From Myxococcales bacterium (GTDB taxonomy: Bacteria; Myxococcota; Myxococcia; Myxococcales; UBA5297), in contig JAISIF010000113.1 in the NCBI GenBank assembly GCA_031262165.1, forward strand, positions 1 through 32,329: a stretch of 32,329 nucleotides of DNA, read 5' to 3'. A program made the translations under genes and the position numbers. Positions within the stretch are counted from its first letter, which is position 1; each line of letters opens with the position of its first letter. This document shows, in pieces, positions 1 to 8,989 of this stretch. A model generated the notes under the pieces. That model saw only the letters and a program-made list of their open reading frames with translations. It did no database searches and had not been told where the DNA came from.

Positions 1-275
1 GAGTCGCCACGCGCTACGAAAAAAACGCCGTCAATTTTCTGGGGTTTGTCCTCTTTGCTGCCATCAAAGTCTGGCTCGCATGATTTTCAAACAGGCCCTA
101 ATTCAGGGATAAGTCCTAAGTAGAAAGTAGAGGCGGTTGGAGAATGACTTGCCGTTAAATTATTTCGTTGACATGCCTGACGCCCAATTGGGCGAATGCT
201 TTTGTCTAGAAAAGCAAATGAACTCATTTGGATCAAGCGATCGAACCAATGAGATCATATTCGAGGATTTCCCCC

Positions 276-1115
276 ATGTTCCAAATCGGTTGTCACCTGT
301 CCGCCGCCAAAGGTTTTCTTCAGATGGGACGGGAGGCCATCTCCATCAAGGCCAATACATTCCAATTCTTCACGCGCAATCCTCGTGGCGGAAATGCCAA
401 GGAGCTCGATCCCAGGGACGTGGCCGAATTCCTCGCGCTGGCCAAGGCAAATGGCATTCATCAAATCCTGGCCCATGCGCCCTACACGCTGAACGCCTGT
501 GCGGCGAATCCAAGCATTCGCGACTTCACACACCGCACGATGCTCGACGACCTGGCTCGCCTGGAAAGCGTGCCGGGCAATCTCTACAACTTCCATCCCG
601 GCAGCCACGTGGGGCAGGGCACGGAGAAGGGCATCGAGCTCATCGCCGAGACACTGAACGGCGTCCTGAGCAAGAGCCTGCGCACGACGGTGCTCCTGGA
701 GACCATGTCGGGCAAGGGCAGCGAGGTGGGGCGCAGCTTCGAGGAGCTGCGCGCCATCCTGGATCGCGTCGAGCTGTCAGAGAAAATGGGCGTTTGCCTG
801 GACACATGTCACGTCTATGACGCGGGCTACGACATCGTCCATGACCTCGACGGTGTCTTGGCGCGCTTCGACACCATCATTGGGTTGAATCGATTGAAGG
901 CAATTCACCTGAACGACAGCAAAAACCCATTCTCCAGCCACAAGGATCGCCATGAATTGCTTGGACAGGGCTCGCTGGGCATGCGGACCTTCGAGCGGAT
1001 CATCAACCATCCGAGCCTGAGGCATCTGCCCTTTTACCTGGAGACGCCCAACGACCTGCCTGGCTATGGGCAAGAGATCGCGACGCTCAAATCGCTGCGC
1101 CAGGGCGATGCCTGA
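276..1115 (+). CDS. nfo: Endonuclease IV (AP endonuclease, deoxyribonuclease IV)
   Basis: [14 protein letters not shown] start; [41 protein letters not shown] and [23 protein letters not shown] motifs typical of the family. Internal ATG at 276 preferred over the ORF start at 228. Confidence 0.95.
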   Translation: MFQIGCHLSAAKGFLQMGREAISIKANTFQFFTRNPRGGNAKELDPRDVAEFLALAKANGIHQILAHAPYTLNACAANPSIRDFTHRTMLDDLARLESVPGNLYNFHPGSHVGQGTEKGIELIAETLNGVLSKSLRTTVLLETMSGKGSEVGRSFEELRAILDRVELSEKMGVCLDTCHVYDAGYDIVHDLDGVLARFDTIIGLNRLKAIHLNDSKNPFSSHKDRHELLGQGSLGMRTFERIINHPSLRHLPFYLETPNDLPGYGQEIATLKSLRQGDA

Positions 1116-1128
1116 TCCGAAGCAGGAT

Positions 1129-1410
1129 TCAGAAATCCCCGGCATCCATGGGATTGAAGATGGTCGGCGCCTGTGGTCCGGCGTCGAGCGCCTCCGAGGC
1201 ATCCATCCCAAAAGAGGCGTCCACGCCCAAGGCGTCGGGCTGGCCAGCGTCGATGAGCGCTTCGCCTGGATTGGCGTTGGCGTCTGGCTGCGAGAAGCTC
1301 GCATCCAACTCCTGCCTGAGCTCGTCGCGCTTCTGCTGCTGACACGCGACCAGGGCAAAGAGAGAGGCGAAGAGCCCTGACATCATCCAAAACGTGATCT
1401 TCCTCGTCAT
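1129..1410 (-). CDS. Small Asp/Ala-rich putative lipoprotein
   Basis: MTRKITFWMMSGLFASLFALVAC signal/lipobox-like start, then a DASFSQPDANANPG...DAG tail; AAAGGATGGAG ribosome-binding site just upstream on the minus strand. Confidence 0.6.
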   Translation of the reverse strand: MTRKITFWMMSGLFASLFALVACQQQKRDELRQELDASFSQPDANANPGEALIDAGQPDALGVDASFGMDASEALDAGPQAPTIFNPMDAGDF

Positions 1411-1881
1411 CGCTCCATCCTTTTCTGAGCGTTTCTTTTCAACGCCGGGCACATGGTTTGACGGCTTCGAAAATATGGCATCCACCTCAGAATCGGCATT
1501 CCCCTGATTGGGAGGGGTGCTCAAAATGGATCGCTTCGTTCGCAATGATGAATCCTTGAAAGTGAATGATTTGAAGACGAGGCCCTCAAGTATTTCGTTA
1601 TAGTAATTCGAATGGACAATGACGATCGCCTGGCCGGACGCACCTACAATTCGATTCGGACGCGTCAAAGGAATCGTGTCCCCGCTTTTCCGGACGGCTA
1701 AAGTCGAAATTACCGGCATCAATTCATCATAGAGAATTGATGAAGCGGGAATACCGATGACCGATCTCACGGAATTTTCTGCCGCATCGAAACGGTTTCG
1801 AAGAAGTCGAATTCAGCGATGCCTATTCGGGCCTATTCGGTTTCAGCGTCGCCAACAGCGTCTTCACTCGAGCGCTGGAGG

Positions 1882-2031
1882 TAAGGACTAATCCCTTCAT
1901 TATCCCGTCGCCCCACTCGTCGGTGAAACGCCAGTCTTCGTTGCTTCGCTCTTCACTTCCGTCTGGAAGCTCCCGCCTGACATTCCCCGTCCTTCGCGGT
2001 GCAAAGGTCCTAATGAAGGGATTAGTCCTAA
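1882..2031 (+). repeat. Family A element, copy A1 (MITE-like, TIR-bounded)
   Basis: Perfect 19-bp inverted ends AGGACTAATCCCTTCATTA (1884-1902) / TAATGAAGGGATTAGTCCT (2011-2029); inner hairpin CTTCC-GTCT-GGAAG. Confidence 0.85.
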
Positions 2032-2161
2032 ATCGACAAAACCGCTGGAACTCCTCACTTGATGCGCGAACTCGAATTTTCCTATAGGCGCCGCGCCCTC
2101 TCGGGCGGCCATCGCAAAACCAAACCGAAGCTGGCTCCCCAAAACAGACAGGAGAACCGAC

Positions 2162-3337
2162 ATGGGATTTTTCAGCGAAGCAAAGCGGAATTTCATCGCC
2201 CGCAGTGAAGAGGCGCGCGCCGACATCATCTATCGCTACCCCGAGAAGAACATTCGGCTCCTCACACAACTCACCTGCCAGCCCGACGAGTCGGCGGTCT
2301 TCGTCAAGAATGGCCAGGTCGTCGGCGTGCTCGGGCCAGGGCAACACAGCCTCAGCTCGAACAACATCCCATTCCTCTCCTCGCTCCTCGAAAAAGTGAC
2401 GGGCGGCGACCTGTTCATCGCCGAGATCTATTTCGTCTCGATGCGCGAGATCACGGGCGTCCGCTTCGGTGGCCCGCTGGGCGCCATCACCGACTCCGTC
2501 ACCCAGATGATGTGCGAGGCCAAGGTCTTCGGTGACTTCTCGGTCGTCGTCACCGATCCGGCGAAGCTCATCTTCGGCAGTGTGGGCTCCGGCCGCCAGC
2601 TTCAGACGAACAACGCCTTCCTCGACTGGTTCAAGTCCATCCTGCTCAAGTTCATGTCGGACGCGGTGGGCGAGCTCGGGATGCAGGGCTGGTCGCTCAA
2701 CAAGATGCTCAGCCCGCACTTCAAGCTGGAGCTCCAGAAGGCGCTGCTCGAGCAGATCAAGGAAGAGGTCGATCGCTACGGCCTGAGCATCGTCCAGTTC
2801 GGCAACTTCGTCCTGTCGATTGGCGACGAGGACAAGGCCGAGCTGAACAAGCGCAACATGGCCATCGCCGACGACGAGCGCCGCATGAAGATGGCGCAGA
2901 ATCCGGCCTACATGGCCGTGGCCCAGGCCGAGATGATGCGCGGGGCGGGGCAGGGGATGTCCAAGGGCGGCGAAGGTGCGGGGGGCGCGCTGGCCGGAAT
3001 GGGCATGGGGATGGGGATGGGCTTGGCCAACATGTTCCAGCAGCAACAGCAGGGGGTGATGCAGCCGTCCGCTGCCTCGACGCAGTCACTGCCTCAGCCT
3101 CAGATGCTCGTCTGTCCCTCGTGCGGACAGGGCACGGCGCCCGGCAAGTTCTGCAACCAGTGCGGACAGCCCCTCGCGCCGCCGATGGCCAAGTGCGCGT
3201 GCGGCGCGGACCTGGCCCCAAGCGCGAAGTTCTGCAACCAGTGCGGCAAGCCTGCGGGGCCAAAGAAGTGCGAGTGTGGCGAGGCGCTCGCGGCGGGCGT
3301 GAAATTCTGCGCGGGCTGCGGCAAGCCAACGGGGTGA
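2162..3337 (+). CDS. SPFH/Band-7-domain protein with C-terminal zinc ribbons
   Basis: SPFH-like N-terminal region (AVFVKNGQVVGVLGPGQHSLSSNNIPF...), GMGMGMGMG linker, then three CxxCG/CxCG...FCxxCG modules. Confidence 0.8.
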   Translation: MGFFSEAKRNFIARSEEARADIIYRYPEKNIRLLTQLTCQPDESAVFVKNGQVVGVLGPGQHSLSSNNIPFLSSLLEKVTGGDLFIAEIYFVSMREITGVRFGGPLGAITDSVTQMMCEAKVFGDFSVVVTDPAKLIFGSVGSGRQLQTNNAFLDWFKSILLKFMSDAVGELGMQGWSLNKMLSPHFKLELQKALLEQIKEEVDRYGLSIVQFGNFVLSIGDEDKAELNKRNMAIADDERRMKMAQNPAYMAVAQAEMMRGAGQGMSKGGEGAGGALAGMGMGMGMGLANMFQQQQQGVMQPSAASTQSLPQPQMLVCPSCGQGTAPGKFCNQCGQPLAPPMAKCACGADLAPSAKFCNQCGKPAGPKKCECGEALAAGVKFCAGCGKPTG

Positions 3338-3360
3338 TTCCCATCGCGCTCCAATGAATC

Positions 3361-3388
3361 AAAAGGCGACCGAAACGGTCGCTTTTTT
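3361..3388 (+). terminator. Rho-independent terminator after the SPFH gene
   Basis: GCGACCG-AAA-CGGTCGC perfect 7-bp stem followed by TTTTTT. Confidence 0.8.
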
Positions 3389-3415
3389 CATTTGGTTCTG
3401 ACTCGGAAGGCGCGT

Positions 3416-3512
3416 CGTCATCGCGAGGATCGAAGGCGACGAAGCACTCCAAGGAACCATCGACGGACAGAGCCAACTTCCCTGGATGGCTTCGCTCTCG
3501 CTCGCAATGACG
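3416..3512. repeat. Inverted repeat of the CGTCATTGCGAG...CTCGCAATGACG type
   Basis: CGTCATCGCGAG (3416-3427) and CTCGCAATGACG (3501-3512) with GAAGC...GCTTC internal arms. Confidence 0.7.
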
Positions 3513-3595
3513 GAGCGTTTCGATCGTTTTGGGCGTGTTCCTGGCCTGAGTGTCGAGAGAGGCATTGTCCAAAGGGAAACCCAAACGCCATCGCC

Positions 3596-4717
3596 ATGCC
3601 CCACCGTTCGACTGCCGCCATGACCGACGATGCTCCCAAGCCCACTGTCCTCGTTGCCCTGAGCGGAGGGGTCGACTCCAGCGTCGCCGCCCACCTGCTC
3701 CAGCGGCAGGGTTACCCGCTCATCTCCGCGACGCTCCAGCTCAACCCCTGTGAAGATCGCGGCATCGCGCGCTCGTGTTGCGGCGTGGACGCGGTGCTCT
3801 CGGCGCGTCGCGTCGCGAGCTTGCTCGGCATCGAGCACGTCCTCATCGACTGCCGCGGCGAATTTCAAGAGCGCGTGCTCAGGCCAGCGTGGGAGGCCTA
3901 TGCGCGCGGCCTCACGCCGAGCCCGTGCATCCTGTGCAACGAGCGCATCAAGCTGGGCCTGCTCGCGGACAAGGCCCTGCGCCTGGGTGCCACCCACATC
4001 GCCACGGGCCACTATGCCCGCATCCGACGTGATGAATCAGGCAGGCCATCGCTCTGCCGCGGGCTCGATGTCGGGAAGGATCAGGCCTACTTCCTCTTCT
4101 CGCTTCGACCAGCGCAGCTCGATCGCCTGCTCCTGCCGCTCGGTGAATTTTCCAAGCCCGAGGTGCGCGCGCTCGCGATCGAGCTCGGGCTGCCAACGGC
4201 AGAGCGGCGCGAGAGCCAGGACGCCTGCCTCGCCACGTCGGCGGATGGCTTTGCCGAATCGCTGCGCCTGCGCTTCGACGCGGAGCCGCTCAGAGGTCCG
4301 ATCCTCGACGCCGACGGCCGTGTGCTCGGCCAGCACGAGGGACTGCACCGCTTCACGATCGGGCAGCGCCGCGCGCTCGGGGTGAGCGTGGGCCACCGCG
4401 CGTTCGTCCGGGCGCTTCGGGCGAGCGACGGCGCCGTCCTGCTGACAGGCGACGAGTGCGCGCTGTGGTCCAGGCAGATGCGCGTGCGCTGCGTCCACCT
4501 CGATCATCCGAGCGAAGGAGCGCTGCGCTGCGATGTCCAGATCCGCTCCCGCCACAAGGCCGCGCCAGCACTCGTCGAGCGCTTGGAAGCTGATTCAGCG
4601 CTCGTCCAGGTGACGTTCGACGAGGCACAGCGCGCCATCACTCCTGGACAGGCCGCCGTGTTCTTCGAGGGCGAGCGCGTCGTCGGGGGAGGTTGGATCG
4701 AGCCATTCGAAGTCTGA
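3596..4717 (+). CDS. mnmA: tRNA-specific 2-thiouridylase
   Basis: ALSGGVDSSVAA PP-loop, SPCILCNERIK, ATGHYAR, KDQAYFLF, ESQDACL and FTIGQRRALG motifs. Start 3596 or 3620; the upstream ORF extension runs through a repeat. Confidence 0.93.
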   Translation: MPHRSTAAMTDDAPKPTVLVALSGGVDSSVAAHLLQRQGYPLISATLQLNPCEDRGIARSCCGVDAVLSARRVASLLGIEHVLIDCRGEFQERVLRPAWEAYARGLTPSPCILCNERIKLGLLADKALRLGATHIATGHYARIRRDESGRPSLCRGLDVGKDQAYFLFSLRPAQLDRLLLPLGEFSKPEVRALAIELGLPTAERRESQDACLATSADGFAESLRLRFDAEPLRGPILDADGRVLGQHEGLHRFTIGQRRALGVSVGHRAFVRALRASDGAVLLTGDECALWSRQMRVRCVHLDHPSEGALRCDVQIRSRHKAAPALVERLEADSALVQVTFDEAQRAITPGQAAVFFEGERVVGGGWIEPFEV

Positions 4718-4764
4718 GCCCGTGTCGGCTGACGCTGGCGATTTCGACCAGCAACGATGCGGGC

Positions 4765-4852
4765 CTGTAGGGACGTCTCGCGTGCAGCGGCTGTCGTGTT
4801 TGCGTCGAATGCCGACCGCGCAGGCAGGGCGTTGCGCGCGAAGCTCCTACAG
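4765..4852 (+). repeat. Family B element, degenerate copy B1
   Basis: CTGTAGGGACGT...GCTGTCGTGTTTGCGTCGAATGCCGACCGCGCAGGCAGGGCGTTGCGCGCGAAGCTCCTACAG aligns with B4 at 27095. Confidence 0.6.
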
Positions 4853-5241
4853 AAAGCGCACAGGGCTCTCGGTTGGAATCATCGGAAACTGACCGCTCTG
4901 TGCTCCGGCATTGAACGCGGTGGATTGACTTCCCCTTGCGCTCAGCTAAGGGCCGCCCCTTTTCATGCGCGCTCGCCCACGCGGGCCGGGCCTCTGGTGA
5001 TCCTGAAAAATCCAAATTCGATGGGAGTTTCCATGTCGAAGGCGAACAACGATGTGGTGATTGGGATCGACCGAGGCTGATGTCGCTGACGGGAAGATTC
5101 GCAGGCGCTTTCGCTGTCTTGATGAAAGGGCCTCATCTTTTCCGAGCGCAGGGAGCGCGTCCACGCCTAGAGGTTCACGCGAATCAGCGGTTCCACGGGG
5201 TGAGGTCCATTCCCGGCCTTCACGAAAGGGAAAGTTTCGAC

Positions 5242-5655
5242 ATGACGTCTTCTTCTTCCAGCGAGCCGAGGCTCGCGACGGCTTTGGAACCCTCGGGAGA
5301 GCGCGAGGGCGCGGCGCCGGAGCCGCCCGTGAGCATCTCTCCGAAGAAGGTGGCGCGCGGCACCACGGCCATCGAGCGGGAGCTGTGCAAGGGCTGCGGG
5401 TTCTGCATCGAGTTCTGCCCAGCGCGCGCGCTCGACTTCGACAAGGCCTTCAATGCCAAGGGCTACCATCCGCCCCGCCTGTCGCGACCCGAGGCGTGTG
5501 TCGGGTGCAACCTGTGCGGCCTCTACTGTCCCGACTTCGCCATCTTCGGCTACCCGCTCCCCCCCCGTGACCTCGATTCGGCCGAACGCTCCGCGCCAGC
5601 CGACCAGGAAAACGAGGCCGATCGATCTCCTGAGGATCCAGAGGAATCCCGATGA
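5242..5655 (+). CDS. korD: 4Fe-4S ferredoxin-type subunit of 2-oxoacid:ferredoxin oxidoreductase (delta)
   Basis: CKGCGFCIEFCP and CVGCNLCGLYCPD; overlaps korA by 4 nt. Confidence 0.82.
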   Translation: MTSSSSSEPRLATALEPSGEREGAAPEPPVSISPKKVARGTTAIERELCKGCGFCIEFCPARALDFDKAFNAKGYHPPRLSRPEACVGCNLCGLYCPDFAIFGYPLPPRDLDSAERSAPADQENEADRSPEDPEESR

Positions 5656-6848
5656 AGCCAGATTCGCGCGGCCTGTTGAGCGGTCGCCTTTTCATCGACG
5701 GCGATCACGCCTGTGCCGAGGGCGCCATCGCGGCTGGCTGCCGGTTCACGGCTGGCTATCCCATCACGCCCTCCACCGAGGTCGTCGAGCGCCTGGCGCA
5801 GCGCTTCCCCTTCGTCGGCGGCACCTTCATCCAGATGGAGGACGAGCTCGCCGCGTCCATCACCGTGCTCGGCGCGGTCTGGGGCGGCGCCAAGGCCATC
5901 TGTGTGACGAGTGGGCCGGGCTTCTCGCTGATGATGGAGCACCTGGGCTACGCGGCCATGACCGAGACGCCCGTGGTGTTCATCGACGTGCAGCGCGGCG
6001 GTCCATCCACGGGCCTGCCGACCTTGCCCGCACAGGGCGACATGATGCAGGCGCGCTGGGGGACGCACGGCGACTGCCGCTTCATCGCGCTGTGCCCGAG
6101 CTCACCGCAGGAGTGCTTCGACCTGACCATCGAGGCGTTCAACCTCTCCGAGCGCTTTCGCACGCCCGTGCTCCTGATGATGGACGAGGTCGTCGGCCAC
6201 ATGACAGAGCGCGTCGTCATTCCGTCCGCGGACGACCTCGACATCGTGCCGCGCCGCTACACCGACAAGGCGCCGGGCGAGTTCAAGCTGTTCGAGCCGC
6301 GAGACGATCTCGTCCCGGACATGTGTCGCGCTGGCCAGGGCCACCGCATCCACCTGACGGGGCTCACGCACGACGAGCGCGGCTACCCGGTCCTCAACGC
6401 GGACACTCAGGACCGCCTCGTTCGGCGCCTCGCCGACAAGATCGAGCGGAATGCGGCCCAGATCGTCCGCGTCGAGGAGCGCAACCTCGACGGCGCGGAC
6501 ATCGCCGTCGTGGCCTATGGCATCACGGCGCGCATCGCCGAGCGCGCCATCGAGATGGCGCGGGCGCAGGGCATCCAGGTCGGGTCGCTGCGCCTCATCA
6601 CGGCCTGGCCTTTCCCGACCGAGCGCCTCCAGCGCCTGGCCAGCGAGGTCTCGGCCATCGTCGTGCCCGAGCTGAACCTCGGACAGATGGTGCTCGAAGT
6701 CGAACGTGTGGTCGCGGGCAGATGCCGCGTCATCTCAGTGGATCACGCTGGCGGCACGGTCCACTTGCCCAAGCAGATCCACGCGGCCATCGAGAGCGCG
6801 GCGAGAGAGGCTGGCGTGATGAGGCTGCCCCTCGCCAGCGAGCGATGA
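5652..6848 (+). CDS. korA: 2-oxoacid:ferredoxin oxidoreductase subunit alpha
   Basis: GDHACAEGAIAAGCRFTAGYPITPSTEVVE...GGTFIQMEDELAASITVLGA; adjacent beta, gamma and delta subunits. Confidence 0.9.
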   Translation: MKPDSRGLLSGRLFIDGDHACAEGAIAAGCRFTAGYPITPSTEVVERLAQRFPFVGGTFIQMEDELAASITVLGAVWGGAKAICVTSGPGFSLMMEHLGYAAMTETPVVFIDVQRGGPSTGLPTLPAQGDMMQARWGTHGDCRFIALCPSSPQECFDLTIEAFNLSERFRTPVLLMMDEVVGHMTERVVIPSADDLDIVPRRYTDKAPGEFKLFEPRDDLVPDMCRAGQGHRIHLTGLTHDERGYPVLNADTQDRLVRRLADKIERNAAQIVRVEERNLDGADIAVVAYGITARIAERAIEMARAQGIQVGSLRLITAWPFPTERLQRLASEVSAIVVPELNLGQMVLEVERVVAGRCRVISVDHAGGTVHLPKQIHAAIESAAREAGVMRLPLASER

Positions 6849-6891
6849 AGGAGGCGGGATCTCGCTCCCGCTCTGTCGAAACGAAAGAGAC

Positions 6892-7791
6892 ATGAGCCCA
6901 ACACCTGAAAACCCCGTCCGAAAGCTCCTGCGCACCGAGCGGATGCCCAGCATCTGGTGTCCGGGCTGCGGCATTGGCACGACCGTCAACTGTTTCGCGC
7001 GCGCGCTCGCCGAGAATGGCAAACGCCAGGACGAGCTGGCTGTGGTCAGCGGCATCGGCTGCACGGGCCGCGTGGCTGGCTACCTCGACCTGGACTCGTT
7101 CCACACGACGCACGGTCGCGCACTGCCCTTTGCCACGGGCCTCAAGCTCGCCAACCCCAAGCTCGACGTCGTCGTCTATTCGGGCGACGGCGACCTGACG
7201 GCCATCGGTGGCAACCACCTGATCCACGCGGCGCGGCGCAACCTCGACCTGCTGTGCATCTGCGTGAACAACCTGACCTATGGCATGACCGGCGGTCAGC
7301 TCACGCCGACCACACCGCAGCCAGCCATCGCCTCGACGACGCCCTACGGCGCGTTCGAGCCGACGTTCAACCTGCCGCGCCTGGCTGCCTCGTCCGGCGC
7401 GAGCTACGTCGCGCGCTGGACCACCTTCCACGTGCGTCAGCTCACCAAGACCATCCGCGAGGCGCTCGACCGCAAGGGCTTTCGCTTCATCGAAATCCTC
7501 TCCCCGTGTCCGACGCTCTTCCTGAGGCGCAACCGCCTGGGCGAGGCCATCGACGAGATGCGCTTCTACCGAGAGAACAGCGTCATCAAAAACTTCGCGG
7601 AAACGCGCGAAGCCGAGCTCGGCTACCGAGACTCGATCCTCGTCGGCAAGTTCGTCGATCTCGATCGCTCGCGCCCGACGTGGCGCGAGGCCTACGCGGC
7701 GCGTCATGCCGAGGTGCTCGGCGATCGCTTCATCCGCTGGACAGGCCCGGCGGAGGACGAGGTGCGCGGGCCAGGAGAGGGCGAGGCGTAG
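6892..7791 (+). CDS. korB: 2-oxoacid:ferredoxin oxidoreductase subunit beta (TPP-binding)
   Basis: WCPGCGIGT, SGIGCTGRVAGYLDLDSFHTTHGRALPFATGLKLANP, GDGDLTAIGGNHLIHAARRN TPP-binding motif. Confidence 0.93.
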   Translation: MSPTPENPVRKLLRTERMPSIWCPGCGIGTTVNCFARALAENGKRQDELAVVSGIGCTGRVAGYLDLDSFHTTHGRALPFATGLKLANPKLDVVVYSGDGDLTAIGGNHLIHAARRNLDLLCICVNNLTYGMTGGQLTPTTPQPAIASTTPYGAFEPTFNLPRLAASSGASYVARWTTFHVRQLTKTIREALDRKGFRFIEILSPCPTLFLRRNRLGEAIDEMRFYRENSVIKNFAETREAELGYRDSILVGKFVDLDRSRPTWREAYAARHAEVLGDRFIRWTGPAEDEVRGPGEGEA

Positions 7792-7910
7792 GGGGCGATT
7801 ATCAATCGCCCGTCGTCGGAAAATGTCTGTCGTCGGAAAGAGCCTGTCGTTGACAACAATCCGAATGAGCGTCGTGAAGGAATTGCGAACGGGCGATTGA
7901 TAATCGCCCC
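7792..7910. repeat. Family B element B2, double hairpin with perfect 22-bp inverted arms
   Basis: GGGGCGATTATCAATCGCCCGT (7792-7813) is the exact reverse complement of ACGGGCGATTGATAATCGCCCC (7889-7910); each arm is itself a hairpin GGGCGATT-nnn-AATCGCCC. Confidence 0.9.
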
Positions 7911-7949
7911 GACGAATTCACCAACACATTCGGGGTGCGAGGGAAAACA

Positions 7950-8507
7950 ATGGCATCCAGTGAGATCAAGATCGGCGGCCTCGGTGGCCAGGGCGTGATC
8001 ATGGCGGGGATGATCCTGGGCAAGGCCGCCTCGCTCCACGACGAGAAGTTCGCCACCCTCATCCAGGCGTTTGGCCCAGAGGCGCGCGGCGCGGCCTGCT
8101 CCGCCCAAGTGCTCATCGACGATGACCCCATCCTCTATCCCTACGTGGTCTCGCCCCAATTCCTGGTGACGCTCTCGCAGGACGCCTTTCGCCAGTTCGC
8201 GCCCGAGCTGCGGGAGGGCGGCGTGCTCATGTTCGACGAGGACATGGTGACGCTCGGCAAGCTGCCTCCTTCGATTCGGACCTATGGCCTGCCCGCCATG
8301 CGCTTGGCCGAGAGCCTGGGCCGCAAACAGGTCCTCAACCTGATCGTCGTCGGCTTTTTCACGGCCATCACGGGCCTCGTGTCCGAAGCGGCCGCGCGCG
8401 CGGCCATCCGCGACACGGTCCCGCCGAGCACGATTGCCTTGAACCTGCACGCCTTCGAAGTGGGCTTTGCCCAGGGCAAATCGCGCCTCGCGGATAAAAC
8501 CAATTGA
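7950..8507 (+). CDS. korC: 2-oxoacid:ferredoxin oxidoreductase subunit gamma
   Basis: IKIGGLGGQGVIMAGMILGKAA...SFGPEARGA-like motif (QAFGPEARGAACSAQVLID). Confidence 0.9.
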   Translation: MASSEIKIGGLGGQGVIMAGMILGKAASLHDEKFATLIQAFGPEARGAACSAQVLIDDDPILYPYVVSPQFLVTLSQDAFRQFAPELREGGVLMFDEDMVTLGKLPPSIRTYGLPAMRLAESLGRKQVLNLIVVGFFTAITGLVSEAAARAAIRDTVPPSTIALNLHAFEVGFAQGKSRLADKTN

Positions 8508-8686
8508 TGCAGCGTCGAGTCTCTCTCATTCAGCGACACACCGTCCTCGAGAGCGAAGCGAGCCAGGGTGTTTTCTGAGTTTGATCGACGAGGGCTTGCT
8601 TCGTCAGATCGCTCCTCGTCAGGGCGATTGATGGCTGAATGATTGTTTTGGGCCTCGTCATGAGGCGGCCCTCGTTCTGTTTTTGG

Positions 8687-8786
8687 TTTCGTCGGTCGCT
8701 TCCGTCTGGAAGCTCTCGCCGCGCGCCTCGTCTGGCTTTCCCCGTCCTTCGCGTTGCAAAGGTCCTCATCGAGGGAGAAGGCCTAA
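8687..8786 (+). repeat. Family A element A2a (5'-truncated, in tandem with A2b)
   Basis: Near-identical to A2b from TTCGTCGGTCGCTTCCGTCTGGAAGC to GGTCCTCATCGAGGGA. Confidence 0.85.
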
Positions 8787-8945
8787 GGACGTATCCCTCA
8801 ATTATCCCGTCGCCCCGCTTGTCCGTGAAATGCCAGCCTTCGTTGCTTCGTTGGTCGCTTCCGTCTGGAAGCTCCCGCCGCGCGCCTCGTCTGGCATTCC
8901 GCGTCCTTCGCGTTGCAAAGGTCCTCATCGAGGGATGAGTCCTAA
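8783..8945 (+). repeat. Family A element A2b
   Basis: GGACGTATCCCTC (8787-8799)/GAGGGATGAGTCC (8930-8942) ends; AATGCCAG (8829-8836)/CTGGCATT (8891-8898); GCTTCC-GTCT-GGAAGC (8857-8872). Confidence 0.87.
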
Positions 8946-8989
8946 GAGCCGCCGCTTTTCACGCCGCCACCACTTGGAACCGAACACTC

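Noticed and set aside
1823-3046. Long minus-strand ORF (407 aa) opposite the SPFH gene
   Set aside because: Shadow ORF of a high-GC gene: His/Arg/Ala-rich low-complexity translation with no recognisable domain. The plus-strand SPFH/zinc-ribbon protein is convincing.
3416-3512. CGTCATCGCGAG...CTCGCAATGACG inverted repeat as a novel element
   Set aside because: This repeat type is widespread in bacterial genomes, so it is recorded as a feature only.
3392-3595. N-terminal extension of MnmA
   Set aside because: Translation of the CGTCATTGCGAG-type inverted repeat (SLDGFALARNDGAF); the real start is at 3596 or 3620.
5453-6895. 480-aa plus-strand ORF overlapping korA
   Set aside because: Alternative frame of korA; Arg/Pro/His-rich and lacks motifs.
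8639-8938. Short ORF ending VLRVAKVLIEG (similar tails at 12869-13072 and 18519-18932)
   Set aside because: These matching protein tails are translations of family A repeats, not genes. They may be misannotated as a protein family.
8687-8945. CRISPR-like array from repeated sequence
   Set aside because: Units are ~150 bp, structured, without short regular repeats and unique spacers; no cas genes seen.
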